Shown here: in pieces, positions 13,101 to 22,801 of the stretch
How the letters are laid out: every line of letters begins with the position of its first letter
Numbering within the stretch: position 1 is the first letter of the stretch
NCBI RefSeq assembly: GCF_910592395.1
Contig: NC_088318.1
Location: forward strand, 18,352,349-18,416,348
DNA from: Lineus longissimus
Lineage: Eukaryota > Nemertea > Pilidiophora > Heteronemertea > Lineidae
Direction: 5' to 3'
Length of the DNA stretch: 64,000 nt
Notes under the pieces: generated by a model
What the model saw: the letters and a program-made list of their open reading frames with translations, nothing else
What the model was told of the DNA's origin: nothing
Database searches by the model: none
Program-made: the position numbers and the translations under genes

Positions 13101-16100
13101 ACGCGTTTTGCTCTGTACACACTACGCAACATTTTTGCAACATTTGTTGCAACTGGAAATGTAAAAATGTTGCTAATATTTTACTAGTGTACACAGGCCT
13201 TTAGGCAATAATGTTACCCTTTTAGTTAGGGAAACTGGTGCCTTCTGCATTAGGTGGACCCCACTTACTCATCTGTCAGACCGGCCTCACACGTCGGCAG
13301 TAGAGTTTAAGGTCCAGTCTGCGAGATTTACCCATTTCTACCCAGCCAAAAGCGGGTGATTGGGCTAGTCTCTCCATGTGATTCAATTCGCATGGATTCT
13401 TGTGTCCCGGTGCTGAAAGGATCCCTCCACAAGGGCAGACTACATCCGGTGGCACTGAAGTATGGAAGAAAGACAGAAGACGACCAATTTGCGAAAAGGA
13501 TCATCATCATCATCATCATGGTAACAGCTGAGGATGAATCATGTTGCTGTGTGTAGAATTGATGGTCCAATATAGGTTAGGTTATCTGTTTGCGCACACA
13601 TTGCAAGGGTGGAGCTTGCTTGAAGTAGATTGCGCCAGTCTACCGCAATTCACTGTTACACATCCAGAAGCTATTATCCTTAGGCTTTGAGTCCTTAGTT
13701 TAGTAGAGTTTGACGAGTAATGTAATATATACGAACAACGCAGCAACAACTCAGCTGAGCGCCAGGCCCTTGGGCCTCTTGTTAAATTAGCGTTACCTCT
13801 ACAACTTGACAGAAAAGCTCACTAACATCAATTACATGTATGTACACATTTGGTATGAAGTTGAAGAAATCCGGGCCTTTACCATATGAACCCTGGGCCA
13901 GAATTATAGACATTTTTTTCTTCACCTTTTCATCCGCATTTTGAGAAAATATGCAAATCTTTTCTCAGCCATCATGTCATGCAATTCTGACACAGAGTAA
14001 CCAGTAAACCGACTTACCATTCAAGGGCTGTAAGTTTGCCAGGCTCTCCAAATCTATTCAAAATGCGGACCAAATAGTATAGTCAGTAGAAAAATACTAT
14101 CAGTCCTTCCCTCAAAAATAGGCCTGCCGACCTGAAGCTCATATCATTGCACCTCAAGTTGAGAAAATTGGTATAAAATAGCAAATCGACTTGAATTGTA
14201 CACTGAAATGTTGGATTCTACATTTGCAACCTTGTAAGCCATAAAGCTGCTCTTTGATAATCATAATCATAATAATAAATTGCACTCAGTAAAGTGCCCT
14301 TTTCACTTAAAATAACCAATGTTCAAAAGTGCTGGCAGCTCAGAAAGTCGCATTACAACCCCTAGCTATTGGCCTGTACATTCATGATTCAAGCTCTACC
14401 CTGAGGGAGTATTACAGGTGATAGGCCTACACTTGATGATAAAGGCTTATTAAGGGTGGAGTTAGGGTACTTTGTGATACAACATGAATATATCTACTTT
14501 ATGAATAAGTGAATTACATTACATGTATGTTGCAGTGAAATTAAAAGCAAATGCCATATGCATTCAAGCATGTGAAAGATTGAGGTTGTAATTGTTCTTT
14601 GACAAAAGACTTGCCAAAGTTCCTGACTGGGAGGGACAAGTTTACAGTACTTTACTGTGTAATATCCTAGTCCAAGTATTGTATTACTGGATCCGGTAAA
14701 GTACTATTGATAGTGTTATACCAACCTCCATTGAGGCCTAGATCTCTACAACATTCCCTTTGATCTCAGTCTTGGTAAAAAGTATTAAGCAAGTGAAAAG
14801 GTTTCGAACTGCTTTGGCCAACATCCTTCTGAATTTTCTGATTATGCAGTTGGTGATTGGCAAGAGATAGGCTAGCAATGGCGAGTATCAAAATGCCAAA
14901 ATGGCACATCTGTTGGTGTGCAGACTCTATCCAGTCTACTCTGGTCAGGAGTGGCAGAATTGTGACTAATGTAATTGTAACTGAAGGCGTAAAGCAAATG
15001 GAAATAGGCATGAAGCAAATTTGTTTGAATTTCACCTAAGAAGATGATATTTCGGTGCTGGAAACTTTGTTTTGGCAGGTCACACAATTTTTGAACACGA
15101 TTCCATTTTAGTCCAAAATATTTCAGTTGTGAAAGTAAATCCAGATATTTTGCCACAGTTTCTCTGCAAACTAGAACGTGATCATTTTCAGGGCTAGCGT
15201 GACTCCGAGGATAATGAAGGTTAGTACTGGCCTGAAGCTGTCTACACCACTGCCAGTTTGGAAAGCTGAAAAATAAGAGGGAAGATGTACTTCTTTTGTC
15301 AGAAGATATATGTTGGTGAATGCACATTGAAATGAATTAAAAAGTCCAGTAACAGTCTGGCCCCCTGTGATAAGTAATTACCTATCAACACATCAAAAGT
15401 TGATATTTTCTATTTGAGCCAAATTAAAACGTCTGCACATATTTCAATGTTACAGTGTTCAATGTACAGTCAAAGCAACTTACATGGGACGGATTTGCAC
15501 TTTGAAGATTCACAAACAGCTGTCAGTGCAATTGCCTTACAGTTCTCGTCGCCAAAACATGCAGAACCTTCTGTCCCTGGAAGAAACAAAATCGAGGTCT
15601 ATAAACCGCCAAATCTTTGTGGGCATTTTTATAGGAACGAGGTTACATCTATTAACTTCATGTCAGAATGCAGCGTTGTGAGGGCCTCCCCTGAGTGGTT
15701 AGTGGCCAACATGGATTCTGGAGACTAGAATTGACGCCAATAAGCGATATCTAGATATCATCTTATCGGTATGGGGGGGCCACGTTTTGGTGACCTAGTA
15801 TAGAGGGTGGTGAATGAATTTAATGATAAAGTGTAGACAGTCAATGTTGTGTGGACTGCCGTCTGTGTAGGAACTCTGTGATGATGATGAGTGTCTCAGG
15901 CGTCTCCTTGACGATGAATATACGTACGGGCAGTACATGTTGTTCCAGATGTAGTGTGAGTGACGGCACATTTACACTTCAATATTGTCTGTGTCTGTAC
16001 ACAGGGATCACCGCAGATGAGGCCCTTTGTTCCATCGCAGATCTTTCTTGCCTTAGCGGTGTTATCCCACGTACCAGGGATAGTGCAGACCGCATCAAAT

Positions 16101-19100
16101 GCCAGGGCTGGAATGATATAAGTGTCAATTGTTAGTCATGCATAGGACAGCCCACCCAACCCACAGTATGTGCCACCAACTTGGGCAACTCTAGAAGCTG
16201 TCTTGCACTAACCCAACCCACAGTATGTGCCACCAACTTGGGCAACTCTAGAAGATGTCTTGCACTTACCCAACCCACAGTATGTGCCACCAACTTGGGC
16301 AACTCTAGAAGATGTCTAGCACTTACCCAACCCACAGTATGTGCCACCAACTTGGGCAACTCTAGAAGATGTCTAGCACTTACCCAACCCACAGTATGTG
16401 CCACCAACTTGGGCAACTCTAGAAGATGTCTTGCACTTACCCAACCCACAGTATGTGCCACCAACTTGGGCAACTCTAGAAGATGTCTTGCACTTACCCA
16501 ACCCACAGTATGTGCCACCAACTTGGGCAACTCTAGAAGATGTCTAGCACTTACCCAACCCACAGTATGTGCCACCAACTTGGGCAACTCTAGAAGATGT
16601 CTAGCACTTACCCAACCCACAGTATGTGCCACCAACTTGGGCAACTCTAGAAGCTGTCTTGCACTTACCCAACCCACAGTATGTGCCACCAACTTGGGCA
16701 ACTCTAGAAGATGTCTTGCACTTACCCAACCCACAGTATGTGCCACCAACTTGGGCAACTCTAGAAGCTGTCTTGCACTTGCACTTCTTGGTGGTCGTGT
16801 CACATACTCCACCAATCTGATCACCATTATTACCAGTATTCCTCTCCTTAATATTAGCGCAGTCGTTATCTTCTAGGCAAGGAGACCCAATAACATCTGT
16901 ACAGAATGAAAATGGATACTTTGTTAAATTCTTTCCTTGATGAAGCTTATGAGAAAATGCCTGGATTAACTCTAAACTGGTTACAATTGAGCATTTTTCA
17001 ACTCTGCTGGGTATGTCGGCACACCTACACTTGGCTCCAGTGGGTAGTTGTGAGCGGTTGGCCTCTTTTGATGATGGGGGCCTACTTGTCCTCCCCAACA
17101 ACTGCAGCACTAGCGGGCCATTTGAATCTCTAAATATCCGCTAGAGTCTAGTTATGGAAACTGCTACAATGGCATTGATCCCCAATGTATGATTTATGCT
17201 TGGATGCAACAGATATTGCATTTTACCCCAGTGTAAGGCATTTTAAGAACATAAAATGCAACAATCCTCTAGAAGGTAAACTTTTATATGAAAAGTCAAA
17301 TATTTTCAATTAATGTACTTACTTCCTTTACACATGGGGTAGGTCGATGAGAGGAAATATTGGTCACTGAGTTGGTTCGAGAGTACAAGATGTTGCCTTG
17401 AGCTGCAGTCGATATGAGGTGGAGCATACATGTCTATTGCTGAGTTGATGGAGTTGGCGTCACAGTTTGTATGCTCCGCTGTGCAGTACTCTCCTGGCAG
17501 ACGCTGGGTCAGTGTCACGCACCTCTCATTCCCACTGGCCGGTACTGACCCTGCTTGGCATTGACACTCCTCCCACTTGGCATTACACACCGAGTTTGGT
17601 GCTCCGCATAGCCCGTGTTTGCCATCCGGTGAACACTCTTCACCAATCTTTCTCACTGGAATAGGAACAGAGTTTATTCAAGAAGACTTGTTTTGCGACA
17701 TATTTGGCCATATTTGTAATACAGTGTGTCATTTCGCTTTGCTGTCTAATGATATCATGATGCAATGTATGCAAGTGCATGATGCAGTAGTACATAGTGC
17801 TCTTGAGCCTGTGGCATAGTATTAAGTAAATCATTGCTAATGCTAAAATGAGCACTGCAGTGAACAGTTGTGTTCTGTATTAAGGCCATTGGAATTGGAT
17901 TTTATGGTTCTTCATCTTGTCACCCACTTACAGGAAATGTACGACGATGATTCAAATAAATCTGTAATACCATGCCTTGAAAATAAAGATTGGTTAACGT
18001 ACGTGGGACACATTTGAATTTTCCCCAGTCTCCGAAGAATCTTGCAGCATATCTTGGTTTACATGAACAGATTCCATAGTCACATTGGCTCTTGATGCAC
18101 TTGAGCTCACCAAAGTGCTTGCAGTCATCATCAGCCTTGCAGTAATACGAGGCAAACACGCTACTTATGCAGAGTGACAGGAGACCAATTAGGCAGGCAA
18201 CAATCTGGAAATTAAAAAGGGGAATTGTTTATCCCATGTTGTGAAGGTGATGTGCTCATGCCCTTCTAAATATTCATTCACCAGCACTTGGTCGCCACCT
18301 AATTAATGTGCCATACAGACCAGACGAGATTAGAAATTACTTTTCCTGGTTTGATCAATATTTCACTTATTCATTCTGATACATGGCCATGACCATCCAC
18401 TTTATTAACTAGCCATTACTGGTGTCTATTGATTCATTTTTATTTGAATCAAGGTTGCTAGGAAAAGCAATGATGTTGCCATAGCGACATAAACACAAAA
18501 TGAGTCAGGTTTCATCATATCTTTTGGAATCTTTAGAAAATTACATTTTTATAATTGGGCAATGGTCGAAATTTACTGTGAAAAACATGAAAACCGTACC
18601 TAAGATTTGCACCCTTGAAAACATGTCAAACATTGAATTGTGTGTGGAAATTCTAAAGCTGATTTGAACTGAAGCTGTGCAGATTAATTGTCGGGATTAA
18701 TAAAAACGAAAGTAGGTGACGCCAGGTCAGTGAACCAATGTCAAAAATGAGTTTGGTGTTTTGGCAAACATGCAGTGGGTTCATCACAAAATGTGCATGC
18801 TCAAGATATCCAGTGTAACGAAAACATTTCTGGATTGTTTTTGAGGTTGGAGAAAAGCATCCTGGCTACAGTCAAATGCATTGTTAGGCTGCAGCTAATA
18901 CCCCCTCAGGGTGTAATCTGTTCAGACTGGTGAGATATCGCGGAGTATCATGGAACACTGAGAGCAAGATGATACAAAACTCTCTCTTTACAGTTAACTG
19001 CATTTGATGCTTTTGCCATTTCACCTCATATAGGCGTGGCACTACACCTTATCTTAGCTTTCCCAAACAGCCAGTTGAACCACCTCTGACAAAGTCGTCG

Positions 19101-22100
19101 GAGCATTGTTGGAAATACTTATAAGTTGTCAAAGTTGAGTTTTTTTAATGTTTGTAATTTCTTTTAAAAGTAAAATGAAGAAGCCTACCGTTACCTTTGT
19201 ATTCCACATCTTCACGGCTATCCTACTTTCGTTGGTTCGTCCGGGATAAATTCCTTCATAAACTTATCCCACCCAGCGGACCTCATCAGGGTCATCGCCT
19301 TGGCAACATGTAAACCTTTGCCATCATCCACGATGTGGATTGGTGTTTGCACTAATGCGTGTCCCAGCGTATTTGAATTGATGGATATGGATTTCCTGTC
19401 AAAGTTGCTGTCCACAACTTTCAATAAGAAAGACCTGTTTATTTGTAACTAATGTTGTAAACTGTGAACCTGAAAGCTGTTTCAGAATTATTGGCTGCAG
19501 TTCATTGCTAATGCTTGCTATTAGTTTCTGCTGATGTACTCTTCAGTTCCTATGTACAGGGTGCTAGAGTACATCAAACTCTCATGGAATGATTGATTAC
19601 AAATGATATATTTCCCCGAAAACTACCCCATTTTTATCCAGTTTTCAGTCAGCCAGACCCCTTCACACATGTGATCGTCCTCTATATGTCTGCCATTGTT
19701 CATTGTGCCGATGGGTCGGAAGCCCCCTTATTGAATGGTTGAAGAGAAGTGAGATATTTCCCCACAAAACTATCCAAGTTTTATCCATTTGTGTTTTCCA
19801 GTCAACCAGACGCCCTCCGGCAGTTGATCGCCCTCTATGTGGGCCGTTGCTCATCGTGTTGGAAGGCACCGGAGGTCATGGAATGGTTGGAGAGGAACGT
19901 GGCGGAGACGATGCAACGAATTGGCCGGCAGGATCCCAAGATCAAGGAGTATGAGGAAAAGTGAGTATAAACCACAAGTTGGTGGGAACATAGTTCCATG
20001 AGATTGATTAACTCAAGCAGCACTGTTACAATTAGTGTCTTTCAAAGGTCGGTAGACAGCATTACCCTTGGAAGCTAACGTCATTCATCGCTCCTCCCTT
20101 CAAATTTGTTACAATTAAAGAATACAGCAAGTAGCCAGGCCTTTCATTTGCATGGTTTTCTCACCATATAATGGTGTGAGAGGAGACCACATATCCTAAA
20201 GTTGCCAAAAGAATTCGGCTCCTAAATCTCCATAACATATCATTCTCTGGTGGAGATATCATAGCAATTCACGTGCCATCCTTGCATTTTTAAGATGAAT
20301 ACAATGATCATATAGAAACAGAAGAATCAAGTCTCAAAGTCACGTTATTGTTTGTTTTCACTTCAGGCGGAATATCCGATACCGTGGCACACCTCGAAAT
20401 ATTTACCGTCACATTGTCATCTCAGAAATAAAGGATGCTAAGGCTGCTTTGCCTCCAGTAAGTTCTTATAATATTTTCGGTTCTGTTCAAGGGGAACTTT
20501 AGGCAGGTGCCGGGTAGGTCAGAGGAAGTCACACTGAGTTGCCAGGAAGGGGCTCTCCTCACAGCACATTGAAACTGCTTATGCTTGTGAAAGGGTTATA
20601 TTCATCGCTGAGACAACAAATTGCACAGAAAAGTCTCATTTCGCAATGTAAAGTGTTCATTGCGTTGACTTTTGATATGTATTATCCGCCCTAAATGTTT
20701 CCATCATGGTTTCTATTGAGAGTCTGTATTTGGTTGCAATCCGGTGCATTCATACGATGTTGCTGCACCTTTAATACCATAGCAACGCAAACTCACATGT
20801 GATGTACCCATTATTCATTTCATTGAATGTGCATTGCGGAAACTTATTAACAGGCCAGGGTGGTGCCCAGTTAATTTGCTGTTCATTCATACCCACGGTT
20901 GTAAAAATAGATTTAAAGGGCATTGTACACAAAGATGGGATGTCCTCATTACATGAATGGAAAACTGAAAGCAAGCATTACTCCTTTGACTTTGTCCACT
21001 TCTCACAGAGTGTCCTGACATCCTGTTTGTTGCTCTCAGTAGCCTTTATTAAGTCTAAACATTTTTAAGAGGTCATCACACCAATAAAAAAGTCGAAAGT
21101 AATATTCTAAAATCTTCCTCAACTGGGACAACTCAGCCATCAGCATTTTCCTGGTTATTGAGAGAATTACCGGGTATCAAATTATCGATTCACCGATAGT
21201 GTCTGAGAATTGCATGGTTGTTACCTTGGATGTGTGGAGTCTTTCCCATATATCATAAATGCTTGATTGGAAAGACACAACATAATGCTTTAACTCATTT
21301 GATGATTAGCTTCCTATGTTCATACTCGATCGTGCATAGCATTATGATGCCAGTGTGACTGCAATTTATTATTCAGCGCCGGCCCGAAGCAAATTTATAT
21401 TGAATAGGTGCGCATAGGTGATATGATACAAGTTACAGTTCTCTAATTCCACATATCCATCACCAACAGAATGCTAATTGGATCCCCGAGCTCCTGCCTA
21501 TACATCTTTGTTTAAGTTTCAAATAAATATCAGCAAACTTAAAGTTAAAGCACTACATTTTACGTCATCAACTCTGATTATCAGTTTTCCTTCTGTCTTC
21601 TAGGAATTGGCCGTCACACCGATCATGAGCTATGACCCACTTCCTCCGACAGACTCCATCATATCCTACACAAGACCCGAAAGGTAACTACTACTGAATA
21701 ATCTGTCAAAATGTCATGGTATGCTTAACTTATTGTCATCAATAAACCGTGTCATGGCAACAGTCGATGATGGTGATAAACTAAGCATTCATAAACACTG
21801 TGGAATTGTTGTCAATCGCAGTGGGAGTGAATTAAAAATTGAGAGTTAGGCCGTCAATCAGTTGTCACTGCAAGGTTTTTGATTACAATCTCGTGATGAA
21901 TTGGAGAATGGCTTGACTTCTCACATCAAATCTGACGAGTCATTGATTAGCACGCTATTTGAAATAAACCCATGTGTTTCAGTTGATATTTTCAGGGTAC
22001 AAACCAGTTCTCATTACACTAATGGACTAAGGTTATCAACTACTGTAAACTGCATCACATTGCAGCTTATTTTTGTTTTTGGGTTGCTTTAGGCTATGCT

Positions 22101-22801
22101 GGATGTTCTGTCATAAACTCTAAATGAACATGACAAAATCCTTCAGCGCTAGTCCATGCTATAGATATCTAATCCACCGAGTCATGTGACCGAGTGATGT
22201 TGATCTTTGTTGTTGTTGTTTCCAGACAGGGCCGTCTCCATGATCCCAGCGTCCTCAACATGTTCTTCCGATCCCTGATGCCAAACTTCGACGTGCAGGT
22301 AAGCCAGGAGTTGAAAGCTGAGCCTAGTTGCCCCTCTCTCACATGAATGTGGCAGGAATCAACCCCAGCACCTCAGGGTTGACAGGGGCTGATGTCACAA
22401 AGTCATTATCTACGTGTTAGGTCATCACCACGACTCGAAATACACAGTTTATCAGTGTGGAAACAATTGTCAGTTCAGTTATTTCGAAGTTTTCGTTAGG
22501 TGACTGTAATTCACTCTCAAAGTCAAAGTTAGAGTGTGAAGCTTCAATGATGCTCAACCTCTGTATAATCTCCAGTAGCCCTCCACGGTGTAGTATGTAA
22601 CATAAAGACTATCTGTTTCAGAATCCTCCGACCAGTGATGGTGCCGTAGGGGGAGAGGACCAAGCCACAATCAGACAGAGTGTAGGCAGTCTTATGGACG
22701 CCATGAGGAACATGCTGGCAAATATACAACCGGTGCCTCCCCCTGTTGAGAATGGAGAGAACCAAGATGACGAGGAGGAAGAGGGTGCCTGGGAATTATA
22801 A
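5936..22801 (+). CDS. TCF25: TCF25 (nuclear localized protein 1), ribosome quality-control factor
   Basis: TCF25 is the animal counterpart of yeast Rqc1, a component of the ribosome-associated quality control complex with Listerin, NEMF and VCP. I read 15 exons: 5936-6112, 6519-6698, 6966-7102, 7298-7363, 7680-7899, 8053-8152, 8382-8568, 8851-8956, 9114-9221, 9546-9661, 19802-19960, 20367-20457, 21604-21683, 22226-22298, 22622-22801. All junctions are GT-AG and keep frame, giving 1980 bp and 659 aa; the human protein is about 676 aa. The start [13 protein letters not shown] matches the family N-terminus (MSRRALRRLR); the upstream in-frame stretch from 5879 lacks that homology. A lysine-rich patch lies near residues 95-110. 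Family landmarks include [55 protein letters not shown]-type helices and DPLPPTDSI. The C-terminus is acidic. Intron 10 (9662-19801) is exceptionally long and hosts an antisense gene. ATTAAA at 23185 is a plausible poly(A) signal. Confidence 0.95.
9267..9325. repeat. Left-end fragment of the 1276-type MITE in TCF25 intron 9
   Basis: AATGGAGTGGAACCTTCTTT followed by GGTGACACCTCTCTGTTAAG matches the left end of the 1276-1457 element with several differences. No right terminus follows. Confidence 0.4.
10038..10104. repeat. TCTG microsatellite
   Basis: About 16 uninterrupted copies of the tetranucleotide lie just inside the left end of the Helentron-like element. Such microsatellites are common near the 5' end of this kind of element in marine invertebrates. 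Confidence 0.95.
10505..11288 (+). CDS. Candidate two-exon 60-aa open frame inside the intronic element
   Basis: ATG at 10505 opens 12 codons to a strong donor (GAG, then GTAAGT at 10541). A TTTTGCAG acceptor ends at 11141, and the frame continues from 11142 for 48 codons to TAG at 11286-11288. The joined product has 60 residues, with [18 protein letters not shown] in the middle and a basic end (IIRRARQF). An AATAAA follows at about 11333. Good splice sites, intact frame and poly(A) signal suggest a small spliced transcript on the TCF25 strand. I do not recognise the sequence; it may be a captured gene fragment or chance. Confidence 0.3.
11496..11560. repeat. 11-bp tandem repeat (ACCAACATTTT)
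   Basis: About six copies of an 11-bp unit lie directly inside the left terminal repeat of the 11474-13194 element. They look like an expansion of its subterminal sequence. Confidence 0.8.
11931..12324. mobile_element. Palindromic MITE inside the inner element
   Basis: GCTGCGCTTACACCACGATA and GCACTTACACCACC at the left face GGTGGTGTAAGTGCGGC at the right, with further inverted matches between (for example GGTGGACCAATT against AGATTGGTGGTCC). It has no coding potential. It is the innermost of several nested insertions. Confidence 0.5.
12550..12636 (-). pseudogene. Fragment resembling the N-terminus of a MADF domain
   Basis: From an ATG at 12636 the minus strand reads [19 protein letters not shown] and then [10 protein letters not shown]. 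This fits the opening of MADF (SANT/Myb-like) domains, which have a helix followed by the pattern LWD...DYxNK. The rest of the domain is not found in frame downstream, although a GTAATT could act as a donor just after it. It is probably a transposon-borne exon or relic rather than a host gene. Confidence 0.35.
13783..15895. other. Rest of TCF25 intron 10, nothing recognised
   Basis: Between the Helentron-like element and the nested cysteine-rich gene I find no recognisable exon, RNA gene or element. Open frames of 60-150 codons occur on both strands (for example 14872-15327 minus, 15414-15728 plus) but show no domain, no signal peptide and no consistent splice context. Confidence 0.5.
15896..19209 (-). 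CDS. Secreted cysteine-rich protein nested antisense in TCF25 intron 10
   Basis: I join five exons: 19195-19209, 18003-18204, 17323-17655, 16726-16896 and 15896-16107. All use GT-AG and keep phase, giving 933 bp (310 aa plus stop). The first exon encodes only MWNTK; it runs directly into a hydrophobic segment [18 protein letters not shown] in exon 2, a typical signal peptide. The mature part has about 30 cysteines in short modules with C-x-C pairs ([36 protein letters not shown]), resembling EB or EGF-like disulfide modules; I cannot assign a named family. No membrane segment follows the signal peptide. Exon 4 ends at the first of a tandem series of identical donor sites created by a 57-bp repeat, so isoforms with two or three copies of [12 protein letters not shown] are possible. 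Function is unknown; an extracellular or secreted role is inferred. Confidence 0.75.
16153..16790. repeat. 57-bp minisatellite, 11 copies, spanning an exon-intron border
   Basis: Eleven head-to-tail copies (anchor TTGGGCAACTCTAGAAG at 16181, 16238, 16295, 16352, 16409, 16466, 16523, 16580, 16637, 16694, 16751) differ at only a few positions. Each minus-strand unit carries the end of exon 4 of the cysteine-rich gene plus the start of its intron: TACTGTGGGTTGG then GTAAGTGC. Nine copies keep GTAAGT. Since 57 is a multiple of three, several frames stay open across it on both strands. Some copies carry TAG directly after the donor in the gene's frame. Confidence 0.95.
19218..19434 (-). CDS. Open frame directly upstream of the cysteine-rich gene
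   Basis: On the minus strand an AACAG acceptor-like site precedes a frame open for 71 codons to a TAG at 19218, only 8 bp before the ATG of the cysteine-rich gene (19209). It lacks an early ATG but has coding-like composition ([39 protein letters not shown]). It might be the last exon of an unseen gene, part of a two-cistron transcript, or an untranslated first exon of the cysteine-rich gene. I recognise no family, and the acceptor lacks a pyrimidine tract. Confidence 0.3.
19649..19757 (+). pseudogene. Decayed partial copy of TCF25 exon 11
   Basis: TTTTCAG then TCAGCCAGACCCC begins a stretch that aligns with the true exon 11 start at 19802 (TCAACCAGACGCC), 153 bp downstream. Matches continue through GTGATCGTCCTCTATATG against TTGATCGCCCTCTATGTG and GAATGGTTGAAGAGAAGTG against GAATGGTTGGAGAGGAACGTG. 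The intron sequence before both (ATATTTCCCC...CTAT) is duplicated too. The copy keeps SQPD at its start, then diverges, shifts frame and reaches a stop at GGTTGA. It lacks the 3' half of the exon and its donor, so it is not expected to be used. Confidence 0.75.

Larger units (their letters stand above)
11474..13194. mobile_element. 1.7 kb element with near-perfect ~33-bp terminal inverted repeats
   Basis: The left end GTGTACACTAGTAAAATATT, continuing AGCAACATTTTAC, is repeated inverted at the right end (position 13194 backwards). Both sides are flanked by AGG, a possible 3-bp target duplication. Inside both ends are runs of GCAACATTTTTACAACA-type repeats. A further inverted-repeat element (11857-12854) lies within it. 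The 3-bp duplication would fit PIF/Harbinger, but no transposase is visible. Confidence 0.6.
9984..13782. mobile_element. Helentron-like (non-autonomous) element in TCF25 intron 10
   Basis: The left end begins AGCTCAGCTGAAAAGCTGAG, itself a short palindrome, soon followed by a TCTG microsatellite. The right end is CTCAGCTGAGCGCCAGGC followed by a hairpin AGGCCC-TT-GGGCCT and CTTGTT. GCTCAGCTGA is inverted between the two ends, a hairpin sits close to the 3' end, and both flanks start with T. These are features of Helentron-type rolling-circle elements. No Rep/helicase coding sequence is visible, so it would be non-autonomous. The boundaries are inferred from these termini; the interior contains at least three other elements. 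Confidence 0.45.

Noticed and set aside
14872-15327. 151-residue minus-strand open frame in TCF25 intron 10
   Set aside because: No domain, no convincing start or splice sites, and codon use looks random.
16153-16790. CRISPR array
   Set aside because: The 57-bp units are head-to-tail without spacers, and the genome is eukaryotic.
16132-16876. Two 231-residue repetitive proteins, one on each strand, across the 57-bp repeat
   Set aside because: The unit length is a multiple of three, so any stop-free frame stays open. The frame that joins correctly to the neighbouring cysteine-rich exons is a different one.
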